Assembly (NCBI GenBank): GCA_000310025.1
Contig: FN649751.1
Location: 6,432,338 to 6,496,337, forward strand
Origin: Ectocarpus siliculosus
Lineage: Eukaryota; Sar; Phaeophyceae; Ectocarpales; Ectocarpaceae
Reading direction: 5' to 3'
DNA length: 64,000 nucleotides
Part shown: positions 51,778-64,000 of the stretch, piece by piece
How positions within the stretch are numbered: the stretch's first letter is position 1
How the letters are laid out: each line of letters begins with the position of its first letter
Program-made: the position numbers and the translations under genes
The notes under the pieces: generated by a model
What the model saw: only the letters and a program-made list of their open reading frames with translations
Database searches by the model: none
What the model was told of the DNA's origin: nothing

Positions 51778-54770
51778 ACTCTCGACATGAGGCATAGCAA
51801 GGTCGATTGACCTCGTGTAAACAAGCCATGGATGAGCCTTTTCTCTAAGCTTCGGAGCATGAATCTACAGATTCGTCTGCCACCAAAATACTGCAATTGG
51901 AACTTATGCATCTCTACAATTGACGTATGAGTGGTATGGAAAAGGTCGTGTGCAGCGCGAGGGTGTTCACGGACCTATGCCTGCCATGAACGCCAGGCTG
52001 TCCTCTCTTGCGGCCGCTCGCTGAAGATGTGTACTTTGGTACACACGTAGAATTCTCAATTCAAGGTGTGAAAATTCCCATGCCATGCAGAAGGGCAGAA
52101 GAGGGGGGGGGGGGTCACTGGAAGGCGGTGCTGAACGATCCTTCTCGTCACGAGCAGATTCGAACTTTGTACGTTTGCATACTAGCATTCGGGTACGGCA
52201 AGGTGTTGAGGGGAGGCTGTCGAACATGCCCCCCTTTTCCTGGAGAGGCCTTATCCTAGCGACTCGTTTCTTCCTGTGGTTTCGTCGTGAACGGAGCAAC
52301 GTGATGGAAGCGGTCTGGTGCTTCGATCGTTTTCATGTAGTATAGGAAAGTTAAAAGTTGCGTTGGGGTGTTCATGCACCCTAGTACCGATTGCACCGCG
52401 ACCCGCCGTGTAGTGGCTAGGGATCGCACGCACAGGACATTCGCACAAGTCGCGACCACCTGGCACTCATGCGGCCACGAAGATCTTCCAACTCTCAGTT
52501 ACAGTCAGGCAGTGCATCGATGTGGGCCCTACCAAGTCGGGGTGGATCATGCAGCCAACTTTTTGTACTGGGTAAATTCCTCCTTGCGAGCCCCTTATTT
52601 TTTGGTATGTAGTCATGGGCTTGGCGGGAGCAATTGAACAAATTCCAGAGGTTGACATTGACAGTTGATTGACAAATCAACCCTGCCTGGCGTGACAATT
52701 CAGAAGGTCAGCCCTGTCTGTTGGCGGACCCTTGGAGGCGCATGACGATCGCGACCTTGAAGACACCGATAGCGGCATACCTAGCGTCGGGGGTCGTCTT
52801 AGACTGTCTCTGTGTATCATTCGCCGATGTTGGTTGGAAAGAAAGTGGGTTTACTTTGGTATTGGTATTGCACAAGAAGGGCCTCCTCTTTCGTCGCCGA
52901 TCTTCTCGGAGGGATACACAATGATGAGGGTGTTTGAGATCGTGTTTCGGCGTACGTACGATCTTGGTAGCGCAATGTTGAGCAGGAAAGGTCGGTCGAG
53001 TCACGAATTGTTCTTAATTCGCTTGACGGAACAGGCAGTACGCATGAGAAGTGAAGTTTTCATCGGCCAAAGTATCCCACGTTTCTGCGGATAGGATGCC
53101 GTACCGTTGTTTAGCGCCGGGTGGATGTTTTTACTAAGTCATGAGACTTTCGCATAGATCGCTGTCAATTTTCGCCTTTATGGACCCCCCGAGGAAATTA
53201 TTGAATGAAGTTTGGAGCTATGGAAGGAAGGTGATCTCTTTCATTTTTTGTTTAGGCAAAGCGCAGCTTTTTGCCACTTGTCACCCATCACACCGAACCA
53301 ACACAACAACTCAACCCGGGATACAACGAACTGTAGCTGTGCAATGGATCTTGCCTCTGCGCGCCGCAGGTAGCATTCTTACATGTAGTGTCAACGGCCA
53401 CTTGATTGCGCCTTGTTTCTTATTCAGGCAAGATTCTTTACCTATTTTTTGGGACACGAGGACAGAGAATGAGGGCTCCAGATATAGAAGTACATTGCAT
53501 CGACCCTTCTTCATTGTTCCTGACTCACCTGCGGCGCTGGTCGCCGTCGCCATTTATTTCCTAACGTCGAGGTACGGGTCCATTTGTATCATTCAATTTA
53601 CATGATTCAGCTAGGATAGGCTAGACAATACTCTGAGCAAAAAACACACAAATCGTGTAGACCAAGGCGTTTCACCCGCTGGTGCCTGTAATAACAGATG
53701 TATGTATGTACCGACCGCATGACGACGGTGTCAACATACGGGCTGCCCGCCCCTGTCACACTCCGTTTTCTTGAGGGGACTCACTGTAAGCGATCGCAGT
53801 TTGGTCAGATATTTTTGCATCATTTTGCTTGCTGGAAATAGTATGTTTGCGTGGTACCCTGTAACATGTGAAGAAAATCGATCATCTTGCTCAGCACGTC
53901 TGTCTGTCTGTTGGTTTCACCGTACGTACGTACGTACGTACGTACGTACATAGCAGCATGAACAAGTACGTGCGCTGAGTCGATCGATCATGTGTACCCC
54001 GGCGGCGTGTCACGGCTCGCCGCGTGTGTATGTACGAAACAAAAACGACATGTCGTAATGTGGTAATGATAGCGGGACTACATGTGACTGCCTACTTTAT
54101 TATCGCAGCCAACCACACCTCGTACTACTATGCATACGCTTACAACAACTGTAGTGTAGTCTATGTACATGCTTTTTGGTTTGTTTTTGGGGGTCATTTT
54201 TACAGTAGATGTTTATGTTTGAATCCATTCGTCCGTCGGTCGGGTCCCTCCGAGTCATGTTCATTGTTGCCAAGTTCGTGTTTGGCATGTGATCAAGGGT
54301 GCGCGCAAAATGATTTACCCACCTATGGCAGTAGTGGGGCCAGCCATTTGTGCACGGAACAACTGGAAGAAGGGAGGTAGTGTTCGTATGTACAGCGGTA
54401 CATTTATACTGCTGCTGAGCAGGTGGTGGTTGACGGAGATTGGCGGAGCGATTTGACAGAATGTTTGGCGGGTTTGTTGAGGGGCCCCGACCATCATGTT
54501 GTCCCTGAACGATCATGTCGCCGGAGCCCCGTCGAGCGCATGCAGTACACCAACCAACAGAGTAGTGTGGTCTGTGGTGGCACCTTGCCTGTTGCAGCCA
54601 GTCAATGCAGCAGTAGACCTGCATCTTCTCTAGGGATTTCGCATCTGCAACACGGAGTACCTTGCTCTGCTACTGTGCTGCTGCTGGAGAAGCCCAGGGC
54701 GAGAGAGGGAGAACAACGCCCGCGCAACAGAAGTCACACCGCCTGGTCGATGTGCCTCAATTAATTCAAA
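51778..54770. other. Spacer between two plus-strand genes
   Basis: No supported exon. Two frames of 120 and 154 codons (52732-53094, 53141-53605) lack splice borders and recognisable motifs. A (CGTA) tract of about seven units lies at 53921-53949. Confidence 0.5.
53921..53949. repeat. CGTA tetranucleotide repeat
   Basis: About seven CGTA units, a self-complementary tract. Confidence 0.9.
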
Positions 54771-57700
54771 ATGTCTGTAGACCGCGGCGCCGACAGCAGC
54801 GGCAACACCAGTCATCATGAGGGCCAACCCGTCATCGTATGTGGACAAGATGCAGGTGGCAAGACCTACCGTTCTGCTATGGTTACGATGGTGAGACATA
54901 GGCGAGCGCCGCGCTGCGCACGTGTGTTGGCGTGCATGTACGCATAGGCCGCTCTCGTGCCCGCCGTGTGGGTGCGTGCCATGCTTCATGTTGCAAGCTG
55001 CGCTGGTATTGTCTGTTGCTGGTTCACATCCTCCTAAAAGGCTGTCGCTTGCTTTAGTACGGAGTATCAGCATTCGGTTGTTCTCTCCGACAGCGGCCCT
55101 CTAGTTGCTTGATTAACTTTCTCTAGTGGAGCTGCTGTTGTTGGCGTCTGTCGGCGCGCACGGATGTACGCATATACGTTGTACCCTGCGCCGCTAGCGG
55201 AGTAACTTTGGTGTTGGCAACATGTTCCTTGCTTTCACGTTGCTCCGCCGCGTCATCATGAGACACGAGGACACGAAAAACAAAAATCCTTGTAGCCTGC
55301 ACGCCCGTTACAAGCAGTCAAATCGAATGGCAGCTCGCTTTGTGTTAGCATACGTCATACAATAGATGGTTTGTTCACGGGAGTGTGTCATCTTTTCCTT
55401 TGTTTTTTTATGGTGTACCTGGTGCTACAGCTGTGCTGGATAGAAAACCATTTTTCCCACACACGTACCTGTACACCGTTCTGATTCCCTAGGGCAATGC
55501 GTGCGTGTTGTCATGTACTGTATACATAGGCGACAGAGCACATCACACCCCCCTGGGCCGATTTTCATGCTCGGTTACTCCACAGCAGAACAAGTGTTAG
55601 TGTGGTATTGATTGTGCCAATAGGCGGTGTTGGACCGCCTCGTCTTAAAGAGGTTTCCCAATTTCGAAACGTACCGTTTGATTTGTACTCTTTGGAGATA
55701 TCAAGCTAGAACTTGTTGGGTTGTTCCCGAACCCAGTTTTTTCACCGTCCGTCGATGACATCTAGGTTAACGCAACAGCGTGCATGTCACGCACGGGAGA
55801 ATTTTCCTTCTTGGTTCCTCCACATTCCTTCTTCCAAGGGGCATCCCCCGCTGACCCAAACGCACACAGTTAATGATCAACCTTCTCACATCACATAGAA
55901 GATCTCGGTGGTCGTGACACTCCAAAAAAACTCTCATACTTCCGCTTCACCGCTTCCCTCTCGAACCTACGCAAAAGGAAGTCCGTGCTCATTCCTTCCT
56001 ACATGGCCGTGATAAGTTTTAGTTTCTCTCTTTGCTTTTGTCCGCATTTGGCTCAAACATTCTCCCTCAATACCATGGCTACCATAAACTACAGTACCCG
56101 CGTACGCACTCCCTAACCCGGGTACATATGATAGCTTGGCGTTATCCCTCCACCCACCCACCCACCCCTTCCCCTTCCCCCCTTTAATGGACACTACACG
56201 TCACAGACGAATCTCGTCGAGGACTCCGATCCGAAAGAAGGAGAGGCCGAGGCCGCGACCGCGGCAGGCAAGGTTAAGGTTAAGGTTAAGGTTCGGTTCA
56301 CTGGCACCTCGAAGGGCGCGTCGGACGAGATGGTCCAAGCCAAGGACGTGCTTCGCGTCACCGAAAAGACGATGCAGCTCAAGAAGGTACAGTGTCATCA
56401 TACAGCAGTACTATCATAGAGTCCTCATTTGCCTTCGTTTCATTGACAAGCATGGGTCGCGCTAGCAGGCTGGATGGCCGATGGAAAAAAGTAAGAAAGA
56501 CTAAAAAATAGTATAAATCGTATGCTACGGCAGGGAGACAAAAACACAAAGATTTGTACAAATGTGCCGATAGAAGGGTTTCTAGTCCACGGGCTGCCCG
56601 GACAGGGGGGCGCCCAAGATATTGAGCAGAAGGTTCCTGTGTTGCTATTCATTATTGTAGCACGAGTTCTTCCCTGATGAGAAGCTTCTTGGTGCTTCTA
56701 CGGTTCGTCCTGCTGAACTTGCTGGTCATGCTGCCGGTGCTGATGGTGTTGTTGCTTCTGTTATGAATGGTGGTGAGTTGCACTTCATTTCTGACTTGTA
56801 GACCTCTTTAGATGTCGATGTCTCACAGCAGTATCTAGTTACGTGATGTGATGTGAGTGCGTTCGGCGTAAGCCCAAGCAGTCGTAGTTGCGTCTTCGCG
56901 GTTCTCAGCGTGAATCCCATGAAACTTCTGCTCGTTTGACGTTTGCACTCTCTCGCACACACACGAGTTGGTGTGGACGTTGGTCGTGCCGAACTTTGCG
57001 GTTTGTCCCATCCTGCCTTGTCCACCAACTGCCGAGCGTAGGATGGGAGGGGCGGTCGCAATATTCCACTGCCTCTGTACGCATTTTCTCTTTTTTTGCC
57101 GAATTCTGCTGTTTCAATTGGGCAACGATTTGACCGTAGGTCATTCTTGCCGCCTTGTCGGCGTCTCCGACTGACTCGATGGCTCTATGGCACGTCGTGT
57201 TGTTTTGAGCGTCACTTTCCACATCGTCCCCGCACGTCACGTCTTGGTGTATCTCCCTCATGAATACGCCAACGCCACGTGTGTGATTGGTATCGTCATC
57301 CGTGTCATACTTTTGTGATGCGTGTTCCCTTCCGCCCTCTCGAAAAAACAACAGGAGTACGAGGCGCGGAAAGGAAAAGGACACAAGCCGTCAGGAACGG
57401 GCAGGGGTCGCCCACCGGAGAAGAAACCAGCCCCGACGGAACCGTCCACAGCAGCAGCAGCACACGGAGGAGGTAAAGAAGCGAGACTGCTTCTCGGTGC
57501 GCAGGCTGGTGCAGGAGCACCACCAGTAGCACCAACAGCAGCAGCAGCAGCAACAACAGCGCCAGCAGCTACAGTAGTGACAGGCGCTTTGGCCGGTGAG
57601 AATCCTTCCTCCTTCCTGCCGCGGGCAACGATAGAAGCAACAGCAACAGCAGCAGCAGCATCAAGCGGCCTCAGCGACAGCGGCAAGCGGACACCAGGTG

Positions 57701-58732
57701 GCCTAGTGCTGTCGAGGCCTTCACTTTTGCCCTTTGCTTCCGCTTCCGCTACCACGGCTAAGTCCAAGTCAGGGGTTACGGTCGGTTCGACTGTACCGGT
57801 GGAGCGCGCTGCTTCTCCTGACGGAAGCAAGAAAAGCAGGGATAGCAGTAGTGCCAGTGATGTCGATGGTGGTGTTGGTGGTGGTAATGGCAGCACCGAG
57901 GCGAGTTCCTGGTCTGGCGATGTCATGAGAAGCGCCAGGGGTGGCTGCGATAGTGACAGCAGCAGACGGCCAGGGGAAGAACAAGAAGAACAGCTGCAGC
58001 CGCCGTCGTTCCCGGACATGGTGGTCGAGGCCTTACACGCCTTGTCCGATTCGAGAGGGTCGAGCAAACTCGCGACCGTTAAGTGGCTGAAGTCGAGCAG
58101 CCGGTACGGGTGGATGGCTGCTCCTCCGGACGAGGCTAAGTTTAAGGCTAACGTCGCCGCCGGGGTGAAGCAGGTGGGCCGATGGCTTGGTGGGATAGTA
58201 TACTGTATACTGTATGCATGGGAGGGTTAGGGTTCCGTGAGAGCCGCCGGCGCCATGTGGGGAATACACTTGGACGGTTGCCCGTCCCTCTGGTAGCACG
58301 TTCTTGGAACCGAAACTTGGCCTGTGTTGAGCAAAAGTGCAGGCATGGTGACGTGCCTGGGTATGTTTTTCCCCTCTCCGTAACTTATCAAGACCTGCCA
58401 TACTCGTGTCACTTGCGAGCAGGTGAAAATATTTTGTTTGTCCTGTCTCCCCGCTTTGTGGTTTTTCGTTTCTGCCGTGCTCGCCTGTTCTTGCGGCACG
58501 CGCGTGTTAATCTTCTCGCCCCTCTTGGCGTTGCCCTTGTGTGACCACTCAGGCGCTTGAAGAAGGGAAGGTGGTCCAAGTTCGAACCAACTATCGGATC
58601 TCACCGGATCACGCGAGAGCTCTCAGTCTCGGTCTCCCCACCAAGCCCAACAAGAGGAGGAGAAAGAAGAGCTCTACCACCAGCGGCGGGAGCCCTGATC
58701 CTACCCGTGATGCAAGACCTGCTGTTGATGAC

Positions 58733-58763
<31 letters not shown>

Positions 58764-61700
58764 CTGCTACCGCTGCTACCGCTGCTACCGACGGCACTAG
58801 AATGGACGACACGGAAAGGGAATCAACTCTGTGTGGCGGCGGCGGCAATAGCGGCGAACGTGGCGGCGGCGATGGCGACAATGACGACGAGCCGACAACG
58901 ACAACGGAGATGACCGTTGTCTCGGCACGCGTCGAAAACCCACACACCAACACGGGGGCCGACGATGACAGCAGTGCTCCTGGACCCGCTACAGGCGCAA
59001 CACCGGCAGCGAGTAGCATCAGCTCGGCGTGCTGGGAGCCCCCGCCCGAGTCATCACCGCCCCCCCATGTAGGTGACGCCGGCGGCGGCGGCGGCGGCGG
59101 CGGTGCCCCCTCGCATGGCGTAAAGGAAGCGGTCACGGAGGAGGAAGGGACAGGGGAGCTGGCGTGGGCGGCGGGAGAGGAACCCAAGCCGAAGGCGATC
59201 AAGCGGCCCACGGGGAGATCGAAAGGACGAGCACCGAAAACGATCGACGGTGGGGGGTCCAGCACCTCTGGGGGCGGGGGGGGGGGTTCGAAGGGGTCGA
59301 GTGCGAGCCGGAGCCAAGCGCTGGATCTCGTCGAGGATGACGTCTTGCATGCGAGGGAGCAGGAGACGCAGACGGGCGGCGGCGCCACGGCCGAGCCGCC
59401 GCTGAGGCCGGCGCGACCGACCCCGATAAATCGATTGCGGGTCTCGGCCGGGGCGGTCGGGGATCTGGTGACCGTGTGGGACTTCCTCAAGGTGCTTGCT
59501 TGGTCGGGCAGGAAGGCGTTTGTCTTGGGGGCCTCCCTCTCTTATGTCGTGCTACCGCCTTGGGGTGTTTTGGATGGAAGGTCCCGGCCGCGGAAGAGGC
59601 GCGGATGGTCTGTGCTTCTTTGCCGTTCTGCGCGCCCCCCTCACCATGATGTATTTTCTTGTCTGTTTTGTGACGTCTTGGTGGTACTGTACGAAGGCCA
59701 CACACTGCACTCACTGCTGCTGTTTTGCTGCACGTTTTTGTTGGTCACATGTTTTGGGGCCCTCTCTGTTGCTGGCTGATTGGTCGTTCCACCTTTTCAA
59801 CCATGAGACTATCCTCTCTCGCACCCTGTTTTTTGTGCCTCCACCAATTTTGTCTTCGACTGTCGTCGCCGTCGCCGTTATCGTTGTCGAACCTCATGTT
59901 GATGTTTGCAATTGTCACTTTTTTCTTTCCGAAAGACGTTTGGGCAGGAGCTGAACTTGAAAGAAGCTTCCGTCCTGACGTTGGAGGAGTTCGAGACCGC
60001 TGTCCTCTGGAGCAGTAGCAACAATAAGAGTAAGAAGAGCGTGCATCCCCTCATCGCAGGTGCGTGAAATCGACATAAGATCAGAAACTATGTTGGTGGT
60101 GGTGTTGATGAGGAATGTTGTTAATGTGTTGATGTAGGTGACGATGATTGTGGTGGTCATAGTTGTTGGGGTTGTGATGTCGCCTCAAACTTTTTTTGTG
60201 GGCTGTGACGACCAAATTTCGTTTTCTTTTTCTTTGAGCGCGAAAGAGGTGACACTGGGTACTGTATAGTCTAGGTCAGACCGGTTTTCAACGTGACTTC
60301 AGTTCCCCCCTCCCCGTCTTGCCAGAGTGTTTTTAGCTCGAGGGCGTCAGGCAGCGGCAAGAGTGACGATCGACCCAAGAACCGTGCAAGCTTTGCAATG
60401 CAAAATGTCTCAAGTCAGAGTTTTACCTAGATCCAGGTCTGAGTTTCATTACTTCTCTGTCTGCGTATGCGTGCTACAGTTCCTGATCATTTGTTTGTTT
60501 GGATTGCTCGTGTCGTGTTCTGTTTCCAGGATTACACTTGGCGCTGCTGCGAGAAGCTCTAGGGAGGAAAGCGGATGGATCGCCTTGCGGAGAAGCCGAG
60601 GCGGTCATGACGTCGATGGTGATTGTGATTCATTCAGCAATTAAGCAATCAAACGTTCTCACTGGTACGGTAGTCCATTTGGCAACAAGCAAGCTGACCA
60701 TGGTGCAGTGGTGCTGTACAGTAGACACGTTGCAGCGGTTCTGCTGTTCATCGGTTTCAAATAAGCACAGCGAAGACAGGAACAAGTGGACCACCAACAG
60801 CACGTCAAGATGTGCATACACCCTTCAACGATATGCTGGGATGCTATCCTACGTTGTACCCCCACCGCTCCCTCCCACCGCCCACTCTCCCACCGCCCGC
60901 TGACCGCAAGGCGCCTGTCCGAAGGATCTTGGGAGATCTTCTCAATCCGGCCACATGGCCCGAGGTTATACGACGGTTCGCCATGGCCTACTTGCGGTAC
61001 AGCCGCGCTCTCTTCTCGAGGCACGGGAGAGGGAGGGGGGAGTGGGTCGACGAAGGCCACCCGCTTGCTACCGCGGTGGAGGTGATATCTGGTCTGCCCT
61101 GCTCTGGTCTGCTCTGTTCTTGTTTTCGTCCTTTGTTCCTATTGTTGTCTCTGGTAGTATTGTGTTTTGTGGTTATTGCTACAATATTCATTTGTGTCCG
61201 ATTCGTGCTCGCCTGGTGAGATTTTTGCGTCTTTGGTCATTCATTCCCACACAGGAGTGTTCATCATGGTTACTGTATGATGTTGCAGACCTGCGCTTGT
61301 GCTAACTCCTCTTGTATTTGTCACGGTACATAGGTTTGCTTCATTTTTGTCTGCCTCTTCTTGCAAGTGAATGGGCAGACGGTTTTATCCACGGCTGTTG
61401 TTGAGAACGAGTGAAGCGACCGCTTGTTTGCGCTCAGTGCTGACACGCGCGGCAAGATTGTATGACTCGTTGACTGTGAGGCCAACTTCCTCTATGCCCG
61501 AATTAGGAAATTGTGATACATCCTGTCCGGTGGGATTTCGTGTGCGGACGAGTGCAGACCCGCAAATTGTGAACCGCCACATTGTGAAGGCTTGTCTTTG
61601 CTGACGTTCAGCTTTGAGCACCCTTCTCGAGAGACCTGATTTTACAAAATTCCACTGTCCGCCTCGCTTCGTTGCCCTTCAGCATAGAGGTTGACGTGCT

Positions 61701-64000
61701 GTGCAAACATCCTGCTGGCTTTAAAACACCACGAATGCGAACACACAAAACACCAAACACAAAACGTTGTACGTGTGCTCGTTTCACTTTCGTTTCTGTA
61801 GTCTCGGCGATGTTTGTAGCCTTTGTTCGAAACCGCTATTGCCGTTTTCGTCACATCGTTGTTTTGGGACCATTTTCAGACTCTTTCCCGACGCGGCTAC
61901 GGCGACCTCTCGTCCTCGGAGACGCTGTGCGTGCTCCGCTGGCTTTCCGACGTCCTCATGGACTCCCGCTCTGTGAGGGTAAAGATTGCTCAGCACGCGG
62001 AGCGACAGTCGAGGGCTACGGTGGGAGACAGAAAGAAGGCCGAGGAGCGAGACCACTTGGTGGCGGAGTCTCTCTCTCGCTCGCTCGCTCACAGGGGTAT
62101 GGGTGAGTGAGATACAATTGTACGGCACCGGGGGGCAGGGAGGAGGTGAATTGGGGGGGTCTGTCTTCTCTCCCTGTGTTTTAGGTCTGCATAGTTCGAC
62201 AATTTCCTGCTGAGGATGAAGATTTGTCTTTCACTCCCCAAACAAGGCAAGCATCGCCACGGAGACCAGGAGACAAGGAAACCAGGAGACAAGGGCGACT
62301 TTCGTGGAAATCAGCTCATTCGTAACCAGGCACTCCGTCGTGTTCATTCCAGATACGCCTGCGTTTGTCCGGGTGTGGTCTTTAGCTCGGGGCCATCGCT
62401 CCCTACCTACTCCTCCTGTTTCTCTCCGTTCCTCGTGTGAGCGGCACACGTGGACATGATTCACTACATCCCACCCATTCGCGGCCCGGCTCAACGGGTG
62501 GGGTGTAGTCGCCCATGTCCATGTGTACCGCTCACGCGAGGAACGGGATAGGTGGGGAGGGGTAGGGAGGGAGCGATGGTCCCGAGCGAAAGACCACACC
62601 CGAACGAAACGCAGGCTAAGTTAGGAATGAGCACGACGGAGCGCCTGGCTACGAATGAGGCGACTTCCACGAAAGCCTCCCTTGTCTCCGGTTCCCGTGG
62701 CGACGCTTGCTTTGTTTGGAGAGCGAAAGACAGTCTTGTTGTGTTGTTGTTGTGGTAGATGTCTCTCCAGTGTTCGAGTTAAGTCTACATGTAGTAGTAG
62801 ACCCCTAGAAGAGAATACAATGTACCAGGTACAATGCCGTTTCTTATTTGGCCGCAGCCTATTCATTTCTTCCGTCCACCCCGCGCGCGCGGGCCTCCTC
62901 TTGCCTGCGACGCTACATCTGTAACCGCGACGCAGTCGATGAGACAGCAATCGGTAAGACAGTAGTCGGTAAGACAGCAGTCGATGAGCGTCCGAAGCCC
63001 GAGGGAAACGAGCGTGTGGCGGAAGAACGGATCGAGCAGGCGGCATCGGCAGTGGTCGGGGGGGACACAGCAGGGACCGCAGCGTCTGGTACCCCCCTTA
63101 CCCTCAAGGAGAAAGAGGCGCTGGTCAGCGCCAGGGCGGAAGAGAAGCGATCGGCTGTCCGTAGGGAGGCGCTAGGTTGGGACAGGTATGATACATACAT
63201 GTCTGCGTGTTGCGAGCTTCCTTTTGGTCTTGATCTCTCTCGTGCTGTTGTGTGCGATTTGATTTGTTTGTGTCGTCTTCTTCTTAACACTTGGCATGGA
63301 CCGCGCGTCGATCGTCCGGCGTCTACCGATAAGAAGACGCCAGTTCTTTCACACAGGAGGACATAGGTCTGAAATATTTCTTATTCCACGGCCCCCCTCT
63401 GACAGGGGCGCCGCAGAATCGTGTGTGTCCGTTTTGCCCAGAAGACACATCGTTTTTTTTTTTCTTGTTGCCTCCAAAACGTGTTTGTTGTTTTTTCTTG
63501 ATGTCGTCGTTGTCTGGTGATCACCCGTAACCCCCCTCCTTCCCCCTGCCCATGGCATTGGGACAGTACTCTTCCACCTTACACTGAACTCGACTCGACA
63601 CGTCGTCAACTACAGTACCCTGCCCTAGTTCGTTTCTTCGTCTCGCCTTTTGAAATTGTTCGCCGTGCTGCCGATTGCAATAATAGCAGTACAACTGGTC
63701 CACAGCAATCAATCTCACTCGCCCCCCACTCCCGTTTTTTTGTTTTGACGTTCAGGGAATTCAACAGGTACTGGTGGTTTGGTGGGGGCCCGTCTGAGGT
63801 CATCCACGTAGAGGAGAAGGGTGGAGACGTGTGGGGGCAGTACAGGAGTCAGCAGGAAGTAGACGCTTTGATGGACAGCCAGCACCCTCGAGGGAAGCGG
63901 GGGGCTCCGTTGAGGCGAAGGCTCTGCCAGGTATGTACTGTAGAGCTTTTTCAGTCTTGTGGGTCGGGCGCTCGTAAAAAGTTGTAGGAGAGTTGAGCAT
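54771..64000 (+). CDS. H15-DDT-WHIM chromatin protein, partial at right edge
   Basis: Exons: 54771-54890 (start MSVDRGADSSG, tentative), 56207-56386, 57355-58173, 58553-59491, 59936-60059, 60530-60618, 60911-61081, 61880-62102, 62936-63185 and 63756-63930, then beyond the window. Phases close throughout this set. FPDMVVEALHALSDSRGSSK, then AGVKQALEEGKVVQ across the 58173/58553 junction, fits the linker-histone H1/H5 winged helix (H15). After a Ser/Gly/Asp-rich linker, LVTVWDFLKTFGQELNL, TLEEFETAVLW and LHLALLREALG form a DDT domain. LLNPATWPEVIRRFAMAYL, RGYGDLSSSETLCVLRWLSD and ALGWDREFNRYWWFGG with WGQYRSQQEVDAL fit WHIM motifs, which with DDT mark ISWI-partner proteins (ACF1/BAZ, plant RLT). 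Those bind ISWI-type remodellers and linker DNA; here the H15 part may add nucleosome-linker binding. Two extra exon candidates (55624-55671, 56661-56772) look coding but do not fit the phase. No homeodomain, PHD finger or bromodomain is in the visible part. Confidence 0.85.
56661..56772 (+). CDS. Candidate extra or alternative exon of the chromatin gene
   Basis: A TAG acceptor, an open frame beginning HEFFPDEKLLGAS with Ala/Gly-rich continuation, and a strong GTGAGT donor. Codon use is T-rich at third positions, unlike the neighbours. It enters in phase 0 and leaves in phase 1, whereas the next certain exon (57355) needs phase 0, so it requires an unseen partner exon or is alternatively spliced. 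Confidence 0.35.
58728..58763 (+). repeat. GAT repeat coding for poly-Asp
   Basis: About 11 Asp codons, mostly GAT, inside the linker exon 58553-59491 between the H15 and DDT parts. Confidence 0.85.
62219..62738. repeat. Long foldback, about 520 bp, in intron of the chromatin gene
   Basis: The left arm (about 62219-62475) and right arm (about 62490-62738) are inverted copies over their whole length; shared blocks include GTCTTTC-CTC-CCAAACAA, CGGGTGTGGTCTTT and CCATCGCTCCCT with complements on the right. The centre near 62480 carries CCACCC and GGGTGG. It sits wholly within the intron 62103-62935. No protein and no clear target-site duplication were seen. Confidence 0.85.

Noticed and set aside
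52732-53605. Two plus-strand frames of 120 and 154 codons
   Set aside because: No motif, no splice borders and uneven composition; kept as unassigned spacer.
58609-59490. Minus-strand frame of 293 codons
   Set aside because: Shadow of the GC-rich linker exon of the chromatin gene; the plus-strand reading is tied by phase to H15 and DDT exons.

Overview
The window is nuclear DNA of a eukaryote and most resembles a heterokont alga, probably a brown alga of the Ectocarpus type. Genes are cut into many short GC-rich exons by introns of a few hundred bases to several kb, with GT-AG borders, and consecutive exons keep phase. Coding DNA is rich in Ala, Gly, Arg and Glu. Introns and spacers carry CT/GA and CAG/CTG runs and the recurring decamer TAC[AT]GC[AT]GTA. 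The organism call is an inference from style. No bacterial, organellar or obvious viral gene was seen.

Layout. (1) 2549-13062, plus strand: an unrecognised gene, about 586 aa if the first exon belongs; its five best exons lie at 9967-13062. (2) 13774-18974, minus: a cyclin H-like protein, the regulatory partner of the CDK-activating kinase/TFIIH. (3) 20344-34726, plus: a complete 21-exon kinesin of the kinesin-12/KIF15 type, about 1,717 aa. (4) 39007-39698, minus: the last two exons of an unknown gene. (5) 41453-48780, minus: a complete 10-exon SBDS ribosome-maturation factor, 493 aa, with a Gly/Arg/Lys-rich extension and a C-terminal C2H2 zinc finger. (6) 49019-51777, plus: a two-exon, 96-aa coiled-coil protein divergent from SBDS and faintly like prefoldin/ASDURF. 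(7) 54771 to beyond 64000, plus: a chromatin protein joining a linker-histone-like winged helix (H15), a DDT domain and WHIM motifs, running off the right edge.

Exon phases close exactly over the whole kinesin and SBDS models and from 57355 to 63930 of the H15-DDT-WHIM gene. They do not close at one cyclin H junction, so an exon is probably missing there.

The second layer is repetitive DNA inside introns and spacers. There are two long foldback structures (50791-51248 and 62219-62738, arms of roughly 200-250 bp), two elements with terminal inverted repeats (about 22090-23325 in a kinesin intron and 37018-38119 between genes), a dispersed repeat with copies at 3880-5165 and 17220-17700, a tRNA-derived SINE-like element at 12082-12290, and an 8-bp minisatellite with a 32-bp higher order at 8916-9140. 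The genes share housekeeping themes (transcription and cell-cycle kinase, spindle motor, ribosome maturation, chromatin) but show no sign of an operon; only SBDS and the 96-aa gene appear to share a control region.
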